A program made the translations under genes and the position numbers. This document shows, in pieces, positions 32,312 to 44,230 of a DNA stretch of 64,000 nucleotides. Location of the stretch: positions 1-64,000 of the forward strand of contig MU130378.1 in NCBI GenBank assembly GCA_015039465.1, in the 5' to 3' direction. This stretch comes from Phlegmacium glaucopus (taxonomy: Eukaryota > Basidiomycota > Agaricomycetes > Agaricales > Cortinariaceae). The notes beneath the pieces are model-generated. The model saw only the letters and a list, made by a program, of their open reading frames with translations, was not told where the DNA came from and did not search any database. Position 1 is the stretch's first letter. Each line of letters opens with the position of its first letter.

Positions 32312-35300
32312 ATAGAAATCTCGAGCCTTTACCAAACAGATTGCGAATACTCCAGATAAATCTCAACAAATCTCAGAAAGCCCACCTGGATCTCATAAAT
32401 GGGTCCTTAGGTAAAGAATGGGATATTATATTAATACAGGAACCCTACATCACTTTTCTCGGTCACATACGGACGCCAAACAGCTTTGCGGGCATTTTTC
32501 CTCAGGATCGCTTAGTAACCCCAGAAGACACCGTCAGGTCAGCCATCTGGGTAAACAGTGGACTCTCTTCAAATTTGTGGAAAGCTCTGAACATTCCAGG
32601 TAATAACGACCTCACGGGCATCCAAATCACGACAGGTAATAGAAAGATATCGATTATTAACATTTACAATGATTGCACCCACTCTCGTACGCTTACACGG
32701 CTGCGTCAATACATGCAGTCAGAGCGACTCAACCTGGTTGGGGGAGTTAATAGCCACATTCTGTGGTGCAGCGACTTTAACAGGCACCATCCTCTCTGGG
32801 ATAATGAGGAGGATGAGCGCCTGTTTACCCCTCAGGCGTTAAGGGAAGCTGCGATTCTGATAGGCATGGTAGCAGACGAGGGCCTAGAAATGGCTCTGCC
32901 GAGAGGCATCCCGACTCTCAAACACATGGTTACTAACCTTCACTCGCGTCCGGATAATGTCTGGTGTAGTCCGGAGCTAACCCCATCCATTGTTCGATGC
33001 GACATTGACAGTTTCTTGCAGCCTCCTTGTACAGACCACTTCCCAATAGCCACCATCATCGACATCCCTCAGGAGAGGCTCGAGCCCAAGCTGTCCCTCA
33101 ACTTTCGGATGACGGACTGGGATAGCTATCAGGAAGGTCTGCTGACTAATCTCGAGGCTATACCGCTGCCAGCGGTGATCGAAACTAGTGAAGACCTTCA
33201 GCAGGCAGCTACCGATTTGACCGAAGCAATCCAGAGGACAATCAAGGAACAGGTACCAACCAGCAAACCTTGTCCTTTCTCGAAACGATGGTGGAATGGT
33301 GAATTACAGGTTATGAAAAGGAAACTGAACAAGCTAAGTCGCGACGCTATGAGACAGAGAGCAATTCCTCACCATCCCTGTCATGAGGAGCGATGGGAAG
33401 CAGCTCAAGTCTACGGGCAAGCGATACTGGAGGCCAAAAGCAGCATTGGATTGAATACCTCGAAGAAGCATCCGCTAAGGATCTCTGGACTGTCAACCGC
33501 TATCTCCGAGAACCAGTGGGCGATGGGGGCAAGTCCCACATCCCTACGCTCAGGGTGAAAGAGGTCGATGGTACAGTACGAGAGGTTACGGCTAACGAGG
33601 AAAAGGCAGAGGTCTTTCATAGGATCTTCTTTCCCCCAAAACCAGTCGAATCAACAGTTCCAGAGGACTATGACTATCCAGTGCCACTATCCTCCCCAGA
33701 AACAATTTCAAAGGATCAGATACAGCGTCATATCAAGGCCCTGTCACCATACAAAGCTAGCGGTCCAGATGGAATCCCTAACATAGTAATCCAAAAAGCG
33801 ATGGACATTATCGAGGATTACCTCGACCATATCTACCGGGCGATTATTAGGTTGGGTATCTATGTTGATCAATGGAGGGAGTTCACGACGGTGGTCTTAC
33901 GCAAACCTGGAAAACCAAACTACGAGATTCCAAAAGCACACCGACCCATCGCTCTCCTATGTACTATGGCGAAGCTGCTCACGTCAATGGTCGCCGAGAA
34001 CATTTCGTATATGGTTGAAAGCGAACATCTGCTTCCAGACAGCCATTTTGGAGGTAGGCCAGGTCAAATGACCACAGACGCCGTTCATACTTTGGTTGAT
34101 AAGATCAAGACGGCTTGGAGAAGGGGTAAGGTGGTATCCATCCTATTCCTCGACGTGGAGGGAGCCTTCCCCAATGCTGTAACAGATAGGCTCATTCATA
34201 ATCTTCAGAAAAGAAGGATTCCCAAGATATATGTTCGATTCGTTGAACAACTTTTAACAGGTAGGCGAACTCGAATGAAGTTCGACGACTTTTTATCGGA
34301 AATTATCCATATTTCGAATGGAATTGGGCAGGGCGACCCTATCTCCATGTTACTTTATATCATTTATAATGCTGATCTGCTCGAAATTGCGAAAACCCCA
34401 GAGGAGGAGTCACTGGGTTTTGTTGATGATGCTCTCGCAATGGTGGAGGGCGATACCTTCGAAGACACTGTGGAAACACTAACTCAATTTATGAACAGGG
34501 ACAATGGTGGCTTCGCATGGTCGGATGCCCACAATTCATCTTTCGCCATTGACAAGTTAGCAGTCACGCATTTCACCAGGAAGAGAGTTCCGGACCCGAG
34601 GTGACCAGGCCGTACGGTCATCTTGGAGGCGCCGGAGCTGAAGCTTAAAGGGGAGGTGGTAAAGATAGAGACAGCTTACAAGTACCTAGGTATCCACGTC
34701 GACAGCCAGCTCAACTGGAAAACTCAAAACCACGAAGCCATTTCCAAAGCCACCAAGTGGATCCTGCTTTACAAACGCCTAACAAGACCAGCGTCCGGCC
34801 TGTCAGCTAGATTCATGAGGAGGCTTTACATTACGGTTGCGATACCCAAGATGACTTATGGTCTAGACGTGTGGTATACGCCTCCTTACAAGGAACAGGG
34901 TAAGAAGAAAAATACAGGTTCTGTTAAAGCGCTCTGAGAGTTTGGGAAGCTCCAACGGATGGCCACTTTAGCTGTCACAGGCACACTTCGCACCACCCCC
35001 AATGATCTTTTGGACGCTCATGCGGGCCTCCTTCCTACTGACCTTATGCTTAAAAAGATTTGTCATCAGGCGCTAACGCGTATTTGCGCCCTCCCTCCTA
35101 CTAACCCAGCAGCTTTACAGGCTCTGAAGTACCACGACCGACCAGCAAGAAAACACCTCACCAACATCCAGCATCTCCTCAAGATCTTCGGTATTGACCC
35201 TTCAGTCATGGAAGACATTCCAGCAGCAGCTAAACCACCAAGTTACAAACTCCCAATCGACATCGTCATTGCCAATAGCAAGGAGGAATCAATTGAGGAA

Positions 35301-36305
35301 GAAGCCAGGGATGATGCTACTATTCGAATCTATACCGACAGTTCTAGTCAAAATGGTTTCGTGGGCACAGCAGCAGTCATGTACCACCCAAGAAACAGAG
35401 TCATTCTCGAACCCTCCAAGGTCCTTCGCTACCGACTAGGCACTGATGAGGAGTACTCAGTATGGGACGTGGAAGCAGCAGGAGGTTTGATGGCGCTATG
35501 GCTGTTACGGGGTTCCAACCAGATAAGTCGTCTCCCCATTTCTATATACTCAGACAGTCAGGCGTTCATTAAATCAGTCAGGGCTCAAAGAGCAATCTCG
35601 GGACATCACTCAGTTGCATCCTTTACCAGGCAGGCTGAATCTCTTATCGAAAATGCAGACCCAACAAGGAGACCTGAAAAGATTACTCTGAGATGGATAG
35701 CAGCTCACGAGAACGTTAAAGGTAATGAGAGGGCGGACGAGGAAGCGAAGAAGGCCGCAGCAGGTTCAACAGCCCCAATAGAGCACCTACCGCACTCGCT
35801 CCGGTCACCGCTCCCTCTCAGCGCAGGGATCATGAAGACGCAGTTCATGTTCCAGCTGAAGGAGGACTGGAAGGGTAAATGGGTCTTGTCACCACGAAGG
35901 GAGCGCTTCAATGTCATAGACCCGGACTTCCCCTTCCATAAGTTCAGGAAGGTGCAGGAGACGCTTACGTGCCAGCAGAGCAGTCTTATCATTCAGATCC
36001 GCACCAACCACTTCCCTTTGAACGCATACCTACACAGAATAGGTAAAGCAGAGTCAAAACGGTGTAAACCCTGCTGGCGTTTGCGCCTCAGTGACGTCGC
36101 GGAAACTGTAACTCATTTTCTATTTGAATGCCCTTCTTTCGACTATGAAAGACACGATCTGGATCGTAGGTTGGGAGCTCGCTCCAGAGACCTCAGAGCC
36201 ATTTTGGCAAAAAAGGACTATATTAAAGAACTGCTACGCTTCATAGGCCGCACGGGGCGGTTGAAGAATCCAGGTGAAGTACCACAACTCGAGAACCCTC
36301 AGTAG
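32308..36305 (+). pseudogene. LINE ORF2: endonuclease, reverse transcriptase, RNase H
   Basis: The ORF begins with an APE-type endonuclease (LRILQINLNKSQ, IILIQEPY, LWCSDFNRHHPLWD, TDHFPI). RT follows (SILFLDVEGAFPNAV, GIGQGDPIS, FVDDALAM), then RNase H (IYTDSSSQNG, IYSDSQAF, WIAAHENVKGNERADE) and a C-terminal zinc motif (CKPCW to THFLFEC). The frame changes by one base near 33440, where EAKSS in frame 1 is continued by QHWIEYLEEAS in the other, consistent with a 1-nt deletion. The later part is one frame with TGA at 34602-34604 and 34935-34937, both at expected Arg positions. Catalytic residues of all three enzymes look intact. It would nick target DNA and copy LINE RNA at the nick. Confidence 0.9.
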
Positions 36306-36834
36306 TGTTCCACAGTTCAGATAGCCTGCCTGACTCCCTTTCTTCTTTTCTCTTGTTATTAGGATCAACCTCAGGCGAGATAAAGGTCGAACACCATACA
36401 TCATCCTACACTACACCACACCATAACTACCCTACAAAGAAACCAAACTTACTCACCCGCATCACGACAGGCCACCATTCCTAAAAACCCCTTAGCATGC
36501 TTCACTTTGTCGTACCTACTGCCCTGGCAGTCGGGTACTTAAAAGACAGAGGGTATTTTGCCCACCACAACCAGACATCAATTTGAAGACAAAACGAACA
36601 GCTGCTAGCCCCACCGCGCTAAACCATGCTTCCGAAAACGGCGTTCCCTTGCCGGGCTAATTTCAGGGGATAGGAATCGCTTAGGGCGTACCCCATTAGT
36701 GCATCAGGAGATGGGGGGAAAGGGGAAGGGCATTAGGGGCCCAGTAGTATTAGTTCACCTAAAGCTTGTAACATCTGCATGGGGCTACGCCCTAAAGACT
36801 TAAATTGACACCAAAAAAAAAAAAAAAAAAAAAA
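36306..36834 (+). other. LINE 3' UTR and poly(A)
   Basis: The sequence ends GGGGCTACGCCCTAAAGACT followed by TAAATTGACACC and a 22-nt A run. The GGGGCTACGCCC part can form a short hairpin, a plausible recognition signal for the LINE RT. Confidence 0.75.
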
Positions 36835-36846
36835 TATATACATATC

Positions 36847-38193
36847 TCCTCTTCCGGTTGCCTGAAAGATTTGTGTATAAGCTGTGGTAATAGGTACCAG
36901 TTTGGTTTCAATAAAGTTGATGAATTTATGGTGAAATCCTGACATATGACGGGTAGCGCCCAAGTCATACAGATCAACTTCAACTTCTGTCGGTTTAGTG
37001 ATTTGGGAGGAGGTATGGCTGGTATATGCAGCATTGGGTGAGGTATCATCAGGTTCTTCCAAGTTGCCATTGAGAATATCATCTTCCAGATCAATATAAT
37101 CTTCAAGGGTATCAGGTAGGTTGCTTATTTCATCAAAAAACGAATCTTTGTCTGATTTAAATAAATAGTCATCGTTGAAATTGCTGTCGCGTGACTCACT
37201 TTTGTCAGAGTAGGTTTCAGAGACATCGTCGAGAGCCATCATCCATGCTTCCTCAATTTCATCACCTTTCTCTTTCGCAACAGCAGAGGTTTCTCCTCCT
37301 TTAGGCTTCGCCTTCAACTTCCCCTTCTGTTTCGGACCCTGTCCTTCCTTCCCACCTCCTGGCACCCAAAAATCAGCCACGTAATGCCCCTTTTTGTGGC
37401 AGTTGAAACATTCCACACTGCTTTTCCTCGAGCTCCCACCAGAGTTCGTACCAGAGCTTGAACCTCCTTTTCATCCCTTTCCGGAATCGTTGGAGTAAAA
37501 GGCGACGTTCTCGTCATTCTTACCGATTTTAGACTTTAAATTTCGGCGTTTGTATTCCTCTGTTATTGTAAGCATAAGATCATCGGCTGATAAGGTTTTT
37601 CCCAGAACACTTGAGGTAGCGTTCACAGCGGAAATGTAAGGGTCATATGATGAAGGTAAGGAGCCCAAAATTATGGCATAGAAGTTGTTTTCCGTAAGGG
37701 ACTGACCCATGGAAGCTAGGTCCTCGCGCATGGTTCTGAGTGTGGCAAAATGGGCAGCAACCATCCCCCTTTTCCAAACACCTCTGTTCCTGCATGCGTC
37801 TCCTGAGATCTACTGAGACCATTCTTGATTTATTTTGGAAATTCTTCAACAACTCATTCCAAATTTTGTAGGCCGTCTTTTGGGTGCGAATTTTCATAAA
37901 CAATGAGTCAGGTATAGAGCTAGCAATTTGTTGTTTCACAACCGCTTCGCCTTGTTTCCATTCTTTAACTTCTTTCTTCCATTCCTTAACTAACAGTTTT
38001 TCTTTGTCAGTCAAGGTTCCCTCCAGATCCATAACAGGACAGATTGGTTCTCCGTTGAGCTCTTCTAGGTGATCCAGAAGACCACGTCAATTGACCAGAG
38101 GAAGCAATCCTTGTATATGACCCAGTTCGAACCGGACGCATCGAGTCTAGGGATACAAAGGAACTCATCACCGAGTTTAGAAGTGGTAGACAT
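36847..38193 (-). pseudogene. gag: Copia Gag and protease start, degraded
   Basis: Reading leftwards from ATG 38193: MSTTSKLGDEFLCIPRLDAS, then SNWVIYKD, a broken stretch, MDLEGTLTDKEKLLVKEWKK, TAYKIWNELLKNFQNKS, a frameshift near 37780, REDLASMGQSLTENNF and ILGSLPSSYDPYISAV. This is the UBN2-type Gag of Copia. It continues with the zinc knuckle CFNCHKKGHYVADFW, a Glu/Asp-rich linker, and a protease motif LYDLGATRHMSGF (DSGAT expected; the central Ser is Leu). A TGA at 37471-37473 sits at an Arg position. The LINE insertion follows immediately. Confidence 0.82.
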
Positions 38194-38770
38194 TGTATTG
38201 AAGATTTGGAGTTTGTAGAATGGATATGATAATTCAAGTAGTTTCTTTGTTTAAAGACTGAGCTCGGGGCCCATAACCTATAGAACAAGATAACTCAGTC
38301 TCGGAATAAAAGACTTGATATTTCAGGTAATCTATACCTATAGAACAAGATAACTAGAATACTATCAGTCCAAGCTGTAATAGTAAAAGTAATATTGTAT
38401 GAACCTCAGTCTCGGAATAAAAGACTGAGGTTACAAAACATATCAAATGTAATGTATATAGTAAAATCCCCTTCATTCTTGGGGAATGATGGTAGCAACG
38501 GTTGGGGGATTATGAATCAAGAATGGAGGATAGGAAATTGTATGAGTAAGAAAAAACCAAGATAAAAATACTTTTGGTTCCTGATAATACACAGTTTGTA
38601 TATTCAACAATAACAGCATCCAAACAAGCTCTTAGGAGCTTCTGACATGACACAGGAGAGTAGTGGACTGAATTAGTGTATTCCGATTTTGTAATCCCTA
38701 CTCCTCCATGAATTTTACATTTTTGCATGAAATTCTTGTTTATTTACGTGTCAAAATACTTTCTCTATAA
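38194..38770 (-). repeat. Copia leader and probable 5' LTR remnant
   Basis: Upstream of Copia gag the minus strand reads TTATGGGCCCCGAGCTCAG just before gag, a plausible internal start, preceded by two copies of a block holding AGTCTCGGAATAAAAGACT. One copy (38403-38429) forms a perfect 9-bp stem, CCTCAGTCT/AGACTGAGG. No matching 3' LTR exists in the window, so the LTR limits cannot be fixed. Confidence 0.4.
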
Positions 38771-38919
38771 AAACCAGGTTCAAAAACCGGTGCAGGGCTG
38801 CTTGGAGTTGTGCGAAACGCGTTTTTGTGCTAAATTACAGAAAACTCTTATTTCGGACTTGTCACAGTCAATCACGTGACATTCGCCGTATATGAAAGTC
38901 ATTTACCTCACTCAATGGT

Positions 38920-39055
38920 TACCGACAACGACACCGAAGGCTATCTTCCACGTAACTCCAGCTCTATGGACACAATCAACGCCTTCCTCGATTCCATGCT
39001 GATCTGTTTTGTCATCAAAGAGCTCAAAACGGACAGATTCAGTTTGTCAAAATGG
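38920..39055 (+). repeat. Inverted duplication, left arm
   Basis: A 136-bp block identical at 133 positions to the reverse complement of 39724-39859. Both arms translate to the same peptide (DNDTEGYLPRNSSSMDTINA) in the direction of each arm. Confidence 0.9.
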
Positions 39056-39699
39056 CGGGTGCACCGTAATACAGTGATCCTAATTGCATTGGTGCCGGCA
39101 AGGGGAATGGATGTTGAGACGATATTGATTATGCATCGTTCTTATTTGGAAGATAAAAGCTGTGCACAGTCCCATAGACACCATTTGTTCTGTAGTTCTT
39201 CACAAATGTCATAGGCTTGTCATCATTTGCGTGAGTTACATAAGCTCCATTCTTGCTCGCCAGCTACGTTCCCTACGTCAGTAGCAAGGCCTACTTCAAA
39301 AGTAGTTTCCAGGTCCACCTGAGCCTGCTGCGGCCTCCATCTTCCGTTGGATCAAGGCCACAGGAAAAGCTGTTCTTCTCAATTCATAGGGACCCCGTCT
39401 CGTTCTTATCCATCGCTTCGCGGCTCATGCAGACACTCAGCCTGGCGAATCGTTTACCCCTCCATGTGTGCACCAATCTCCTAAAATATTTTACCTGGTA
39501 CAAGCCTACACCCAAACATTTATTTATTTTTTCGTTTCAAAAACATCAAGGATTGGCGTTAGGACACGTGTAGCTTTCTCTGTACGTGTCCCAAGCTTTA
39601 TAAACTAATCTCTGCCTTACAAAACATTATTCAGCTTCACGTATCCGATGGTGGTCACGGCATTTAGCTTAACCGTTGGACTCATGCCCCGATCTGCAT

Positions 39700-40105
39700 T
39701 CACCCTTTCTTTCTTTTCATACACCATTTTGACAAACTGGATCTGTCCGTTTCGAGCTCTTTGATGACAAAACAGATCAGCTTGGAATCGAGGAAGGCGT
39801 TGATTGTGTCCATAGAGCTGGAGTTACGTGGAAGATAGCCTTCGGTGTCGTTGTCGGTAGGTTTCATACCAGCTATGACTTGATAAGGATTACGAGTTGA
39901 ACTGTCCCAAGGAGATCTACAACTAACGTGATATGAAGGACAGGAAGCGGCGATACCGATTATGAACATCCAAGCTTTTATATTTATAATTCCGATTCTC
40001 TTCGAACAAGCCAAAATATCCGTAGCGAGTTTTACCGCTGGCAGTGCTCAGACTTTGGTAAATCGTGTTCGCTTCAATTTCAATGGCACTGCGCTTACTT
40101 GGCAA
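39700..40105 (-). pseudogene. Unrecognised gene fragment containing the right duplicated arm
   Basis: Minus-strand frames 39923-40105 (SKRSAIEIEANTIYQSLSTA) and 39700-40014 (TDNDTEGYLPRNSSSMDT to KWCMKRKKG) overlap, and each looks weakly coding. They may be two exons or a frameshifted remnant of one gene. The second contains the 136-bp block duplicated at 38920-39055. I do not recognise a family, and the start and splice sites are not settled. Confidence 0.25.
39724..39859 (-). repeat. Inverted duplication, right arm
   Basis: Partner of 38920-39055, separated from it by 668 bp. Three substitutions and no gaps separate the arms. Confidence 0.9.
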
Positions 40106-41850
40106 CTGGTTTATCGACTTGTTGGTGCTATAAAACCGATTGCATCTCTTTGATGTTGATCCAACCGATGATTGAGCTGCAGAGATCAGGCCAATTTCAT
40201 GATCGGCACCACACTGTTGGTGGCAAGCTCCTGGCCCTAATTACTAGCGCAAGCAAATTGGACTATTTATGTTTGATGATCACTTGTGACCTGCCAGGAC
40301 TACGTCCGTTACTTACTTTTCCCCATCCATTCAAATTGGACTCTGACAAGAAACTGGGAAGGGACTAAAAGCTCCCATGCGCCTCAAACAAGAATGTGCG
40401 GAAATAGATAGTCAACTATCGCTGTATAATCAACCGACCGTTTAAGAAAGCAGATAGAAGCTACACTGACCACAGTCAAAGTAAAAAAAGGACTTCGTAA
40501 TATAAGTGACATCTGACCCAATCTGTTGACAATAACGACATCCACGGGCATACTGACAGTCTGTAAAATTATCAACTTTGTCAACAAGGATAACATTTCA
40601 TATATATGTGACGTGCTACTTTCATACCTATGAGCAACCGTGCAGAGCAGATAGGTTCAGATATGGAGATATTGGATGGTCATGCATGTGTGATTGATGT
40701 TCAACCGGCGGTAACCGTGATATCTCTGCCAGTGAACCTCATGCTCAAACAAACCATTTTGGACGTTTAGGCTATGATTTAATGGAACTCTGATAAGCAT
40801 TACGGGATGCCGATGAAATTTTGAAACTTTGACAGAAAAGAAGGTACGCGACCCAACCCGATGGCAGTCACAGAATAAAATGTGGGATAGAGTGGTTTTA
40901 AAAATTTGACGTCGGCGAAGCAACAGACTCCAGAGCCAGGGCCATGGAGAAGGCGACGGTGATAGCACTGCGCCCCCAGTCCTTTTGGGATGTTACAAAA
41001 AAATCACAAGGCAAAATTTAACGAGAAGTTCTAACCATTTCAGGGTTTCGGGATAGCCTAATTCGTGTGAACATCAAAGTTGCATCAAAGCAACGCAGGA
41101 CATAGTACAACCCGGAAGGGAGAGGTGGCGGACGGAGTATGGCGCGGTGAGGTGACCAATTATCACGGTAGTATCACTCAGTTTCCGAGACTTATACTGC
41201 AGTCTACTGCCCGATGACAAAGGGTTTTAAGTTTAATCTGCATCATCCAAGAGCCACGTGTGACTTGTGCGGGCTTAAATGAAGACTTCTCCGAAAGAAA
41301 ATGCCAAAAAGAGTGTTTGAAAAACTCTAGCCGCCAGGCTGCCCCAGCTACAGTGGCAGCTGATTGTATGGATTTTGAAATTATAAAGTTACGATGCTTT
41401 TTCTTTTGAAATTATGGTGAAAAATTGTAATTTTGCCTTACCGTTTGCCGCACAAGGCGCGCGGCCGAATGCGCATGTCGATTCACACACCACCAGAAGA
41501 AGAACCAACAAAGGGTTCACCAAATACGAGATGTTCGGATTCGCGACGTTCGAAGAGAAAGAAATAACGAGAGGATGTGGTAAGAACTGTGGCTGTTTTT
41601 CATTTCGCTGGCGATCTCTGGAAGTGGTTGCTGGGAGTTGTCACTTGAAGTGATTGCCATGCAGCCTTTACAACTTTCATGTGACCATGATTGTGTACAA
41701 AAGACGAGGATATAAAAATGCCTAATCGAAGAATTGCTTTAAAAGGCTAGCCTGGCTCCCAAATTGGGATGAGAGTTTGACTGATCTCTGAGTCTACATT
41801 TATGATGAGGGGTGCTTCGGCGACATCCCTCTCTTCCTCCCTCCTTCTCA
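40106..41850. other. Intergenic region, no supported gene
   Basis: Only short ORFs without family features or convincing intron structure occur. The region separates the repeat-rich left part from the host gene block and includes the promoter region of the RGS gene. Confidence 0.6.
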
Positions 41851-44230
41851 ATGTCCTCCCGCCATCCTCACAACTTTATTCAGCCCCAACCGAAAACATA
41901 TCGTTTGACACTAAAGGCCATCGTCTCTTTCCCAGTCAGTAAATTATCACTCTCTGTCTTGGCTTATTCAAAGAAATTTGTAGTTTCGCCTCTGCAACCC
42001 TCCTCCTGCAGTCGGCAAGGTTAGATCATGTGGTGGTGAGCCTGTTTTTTTTTTTTGTCTTTCTATCCGCTTCATCCAGCTTCTTATCTTGGTAAAGTTA
42101 CCCCGTTGCTCAACGTTCGACTCGAAGATGTGTTGGATAGGAAGCACCTTCCTCCTCTCGGTGAGTCAGCAAATCTAATAAAAAAAGAACCCTATCTGTT
42201 TATTTATTTATTTATTGACAAAATACAGGTCTCAAGGATTTTGAGGTATGCCGATCAGATCGATAGGTAATAAAATAAAACGACTGAAAATGTCGTAGGA
42301 ATGGCTTTTATTCGTCGAATTGAGTCCAGAAAATCTGTATGTTACACTTTTCGTCATGTTTTTTGGTTTTGGACCTAATATATGCGTGTTTGCCAGCTAT
42401 TTTACTCTTTGGCTCCGAGAGTACAAGCAAAGATACAACCAATGGAAGTCCCAAGCTTCATTTCAACAAAAGGGAAATACATCACACGATTTCCCTCTCA
42501 ATTGGTCTTCGCAATATTCTTCTCAATTAGCAATGTTCTACGCACGCGCCAAACAGACTTTCTTTACCCCTGGCTCGGAGTACGAACTCAACCTTTCTTC
42601 CAGTTTACTTGCCCCCTTCCATCAGCCTGATATGCCTCCTTATCCAGTCCCGGACATGTTCAATGGCGTAGCTGCAGAAATATACCAAACCCTCGAAGAA
42701 AGTCTACGGCGGTTCGTACATGCTCAATTTAATAACGTAGGAAATAATCGAGTTCTTTGCGGTCTCATTGCCGGAATATTGTTTTCCATCCTTGGGGCTC
42801 TCCCACCTATAGCTTTGAATTTCGCTCATGGAACCTCACGTTGGACGCGTTTATCTGCTTTGCCCGGCTTGTGGATAGGTCTTACAATTCTAGTATCATC
42901 TCTCAACGGCATCTGTCTCGGCGTCTATGTTTTTGGTGATCTGAGGCAACTTCGCAAATTCGAGCTCTCGCGACCGCGGATATCGAAACCACAGCCGTTG
43001 CCTGCGTTCAAACGACATTCTGCCAACTCGCGACCTTTATCAACCAATTCAATATTGCCGATCCAGCACCTTGCGAGAAGACCTACAACGTCCCATTATT
43101 CGCATAGTAATCATGACCACCACCATCATGATGCACATCGCCCGGCGCGTATGTCTTCCATCTCGTCGAATGATTCCCACCTATCTGGGACCGGGACTAC
43201 TCACTCTGTCTCCTCTGACGATGGTGATATCCAAATCTCACCTGCATATTATGATGATGACGCGGTCGACGCACCGACATCTACCCTCTACCCGGATTTG
43301 AATTACAGATTCCCGTCAAATGGGCAGGAAAGCTGCGGCTCCAGTCCTCTAGAATCGTCATTCACGGCTACCGCTACCGCCTCCTTCATCCTTCCCTTTG
43401 AGCAATCAGATAGTGATGAGGAGTATGATGTTGAGCGCCAAAATCGCCCCTTACCTGCCCATCTTCGTCCTTCCAGACCGCCATTTGACTTTGATTCTCT
43501 CCCACGGAGACCGAATTATAAAGCAACCACCCCTTTTCGACCCCTTACCTCCGGACCTCAATCACACCCCCATCATCATGAAAATTACCGTCACGACACC
43601 TTGGCCACTCCAGCACCCGCAGTATTCAAAAACCCAACATCATTCGTCCATCATCACCGCCACCCACCATACCCTCCAGAATCCAGAGCACCCACAGGAT
43701 TCCTAGAACGCATGCAAGAGAAATGTACCATTCCGAAATGGAGACTCCAAACTGGGTTTCTAGAATCCGAAGACTCGATCAGTAAAAAAACGAACCTGGA
43801 AAGGCCTGTGAACGCATATACCCACACGCATGTATGGCATCAACGTTCCGCGGAAGAGTCCATGTATGCGTCGTCTACTCCTTCAAATTTAGCTCTCAAA
43901 AAACACTGTACTCAAGGGTCATCAGAGCCGTCACCGTCGGCGATACCCCCACCAACCCCACCGGTCCGGCTGTCGTCCAAAACCCCAAACCCCGAATCCA
44001 AATCAAAAGTCGAAAAGGATGATCACTCGGAAGATATGGAAACGAAAGTACGCAGGCGTTTCCGATTAATAAACGCCGTTCCAGCATTTGCAGTCCCTTT
44101 GACGAGGGTGTTGAGTCCCGTGATAATTCGTGCCCAATGGGAGATTGTGGTCCGGTCGGCGATTGTTGCATTTTTGATTAGTTGGGTTGTAGTGGGAAGT
44201 TTGCTGGCTGTTCCAGTGGTTAATAGGTAA
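41851..44230 (+). CDS. RGS domain membrane protein, Rax1-like
   Basis: My model joins exons 41851-42019, 42080-42160, 42229-42245, 42299-42336 and 42397-44230, all GT-AG, giving 2,139 nt in frame (712 residues). The RGS domain spans about residues 65-210: LEDVLDRKHLPPL, the joined LSPENLYFTLWLREYKQRYN, then FTPGSEYELNL and the AAEIYQTLEESLRRFV helix. Two membrane spans follow near residues 220-243 and 252-280, and a third near 685-708 at the C-terminus. Between them lies a long Ser/Pro/His-rich, probably cytosolic, disordered region. Yeast Rax1 pairs an RGS-like domain with C-terminal membrane spans at the bud cortex; a role in polarity or G-protein control is inferred from that. The first exon before residue 56 is the least certain part; an upstream ATG at 41802 or 41805 in other frames does not fit. 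Confidence 0.82.

Larger units (their letters stand above)
30121..36834 (+). mobile_element. Full-length Tad-like LINE with poly(A) and 12-bp TSD
   Basis: The element has a 570-nt leader, ORF1 (30692-32311), ORF2 (32308-36305), a 3' UTR and a 22-nt poly(A) run (36813-36834). The direct repeat TATATACATATC is at 30109-30120 and 36835-36846. Removing the LINE rejoins the Copia frame as GRGDMYIYIPKRGQQS. ORF order, CCHC-bearing ORF1, APE-type endonuclease, RT and RNase H fit the Tad/I-like clades of fungal LINEs. ORF2 has one single-base deletion and two TGA stops, so the insertion is fairly young but defective. Confidence 0.93.

Noticed and set aside
41414..41653. 79-residue plus-strand ORF before the RGS gene
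   Set aside because: Short, with no recognisable motif. Splicing to the RGS exons is not supported by frame or sites.
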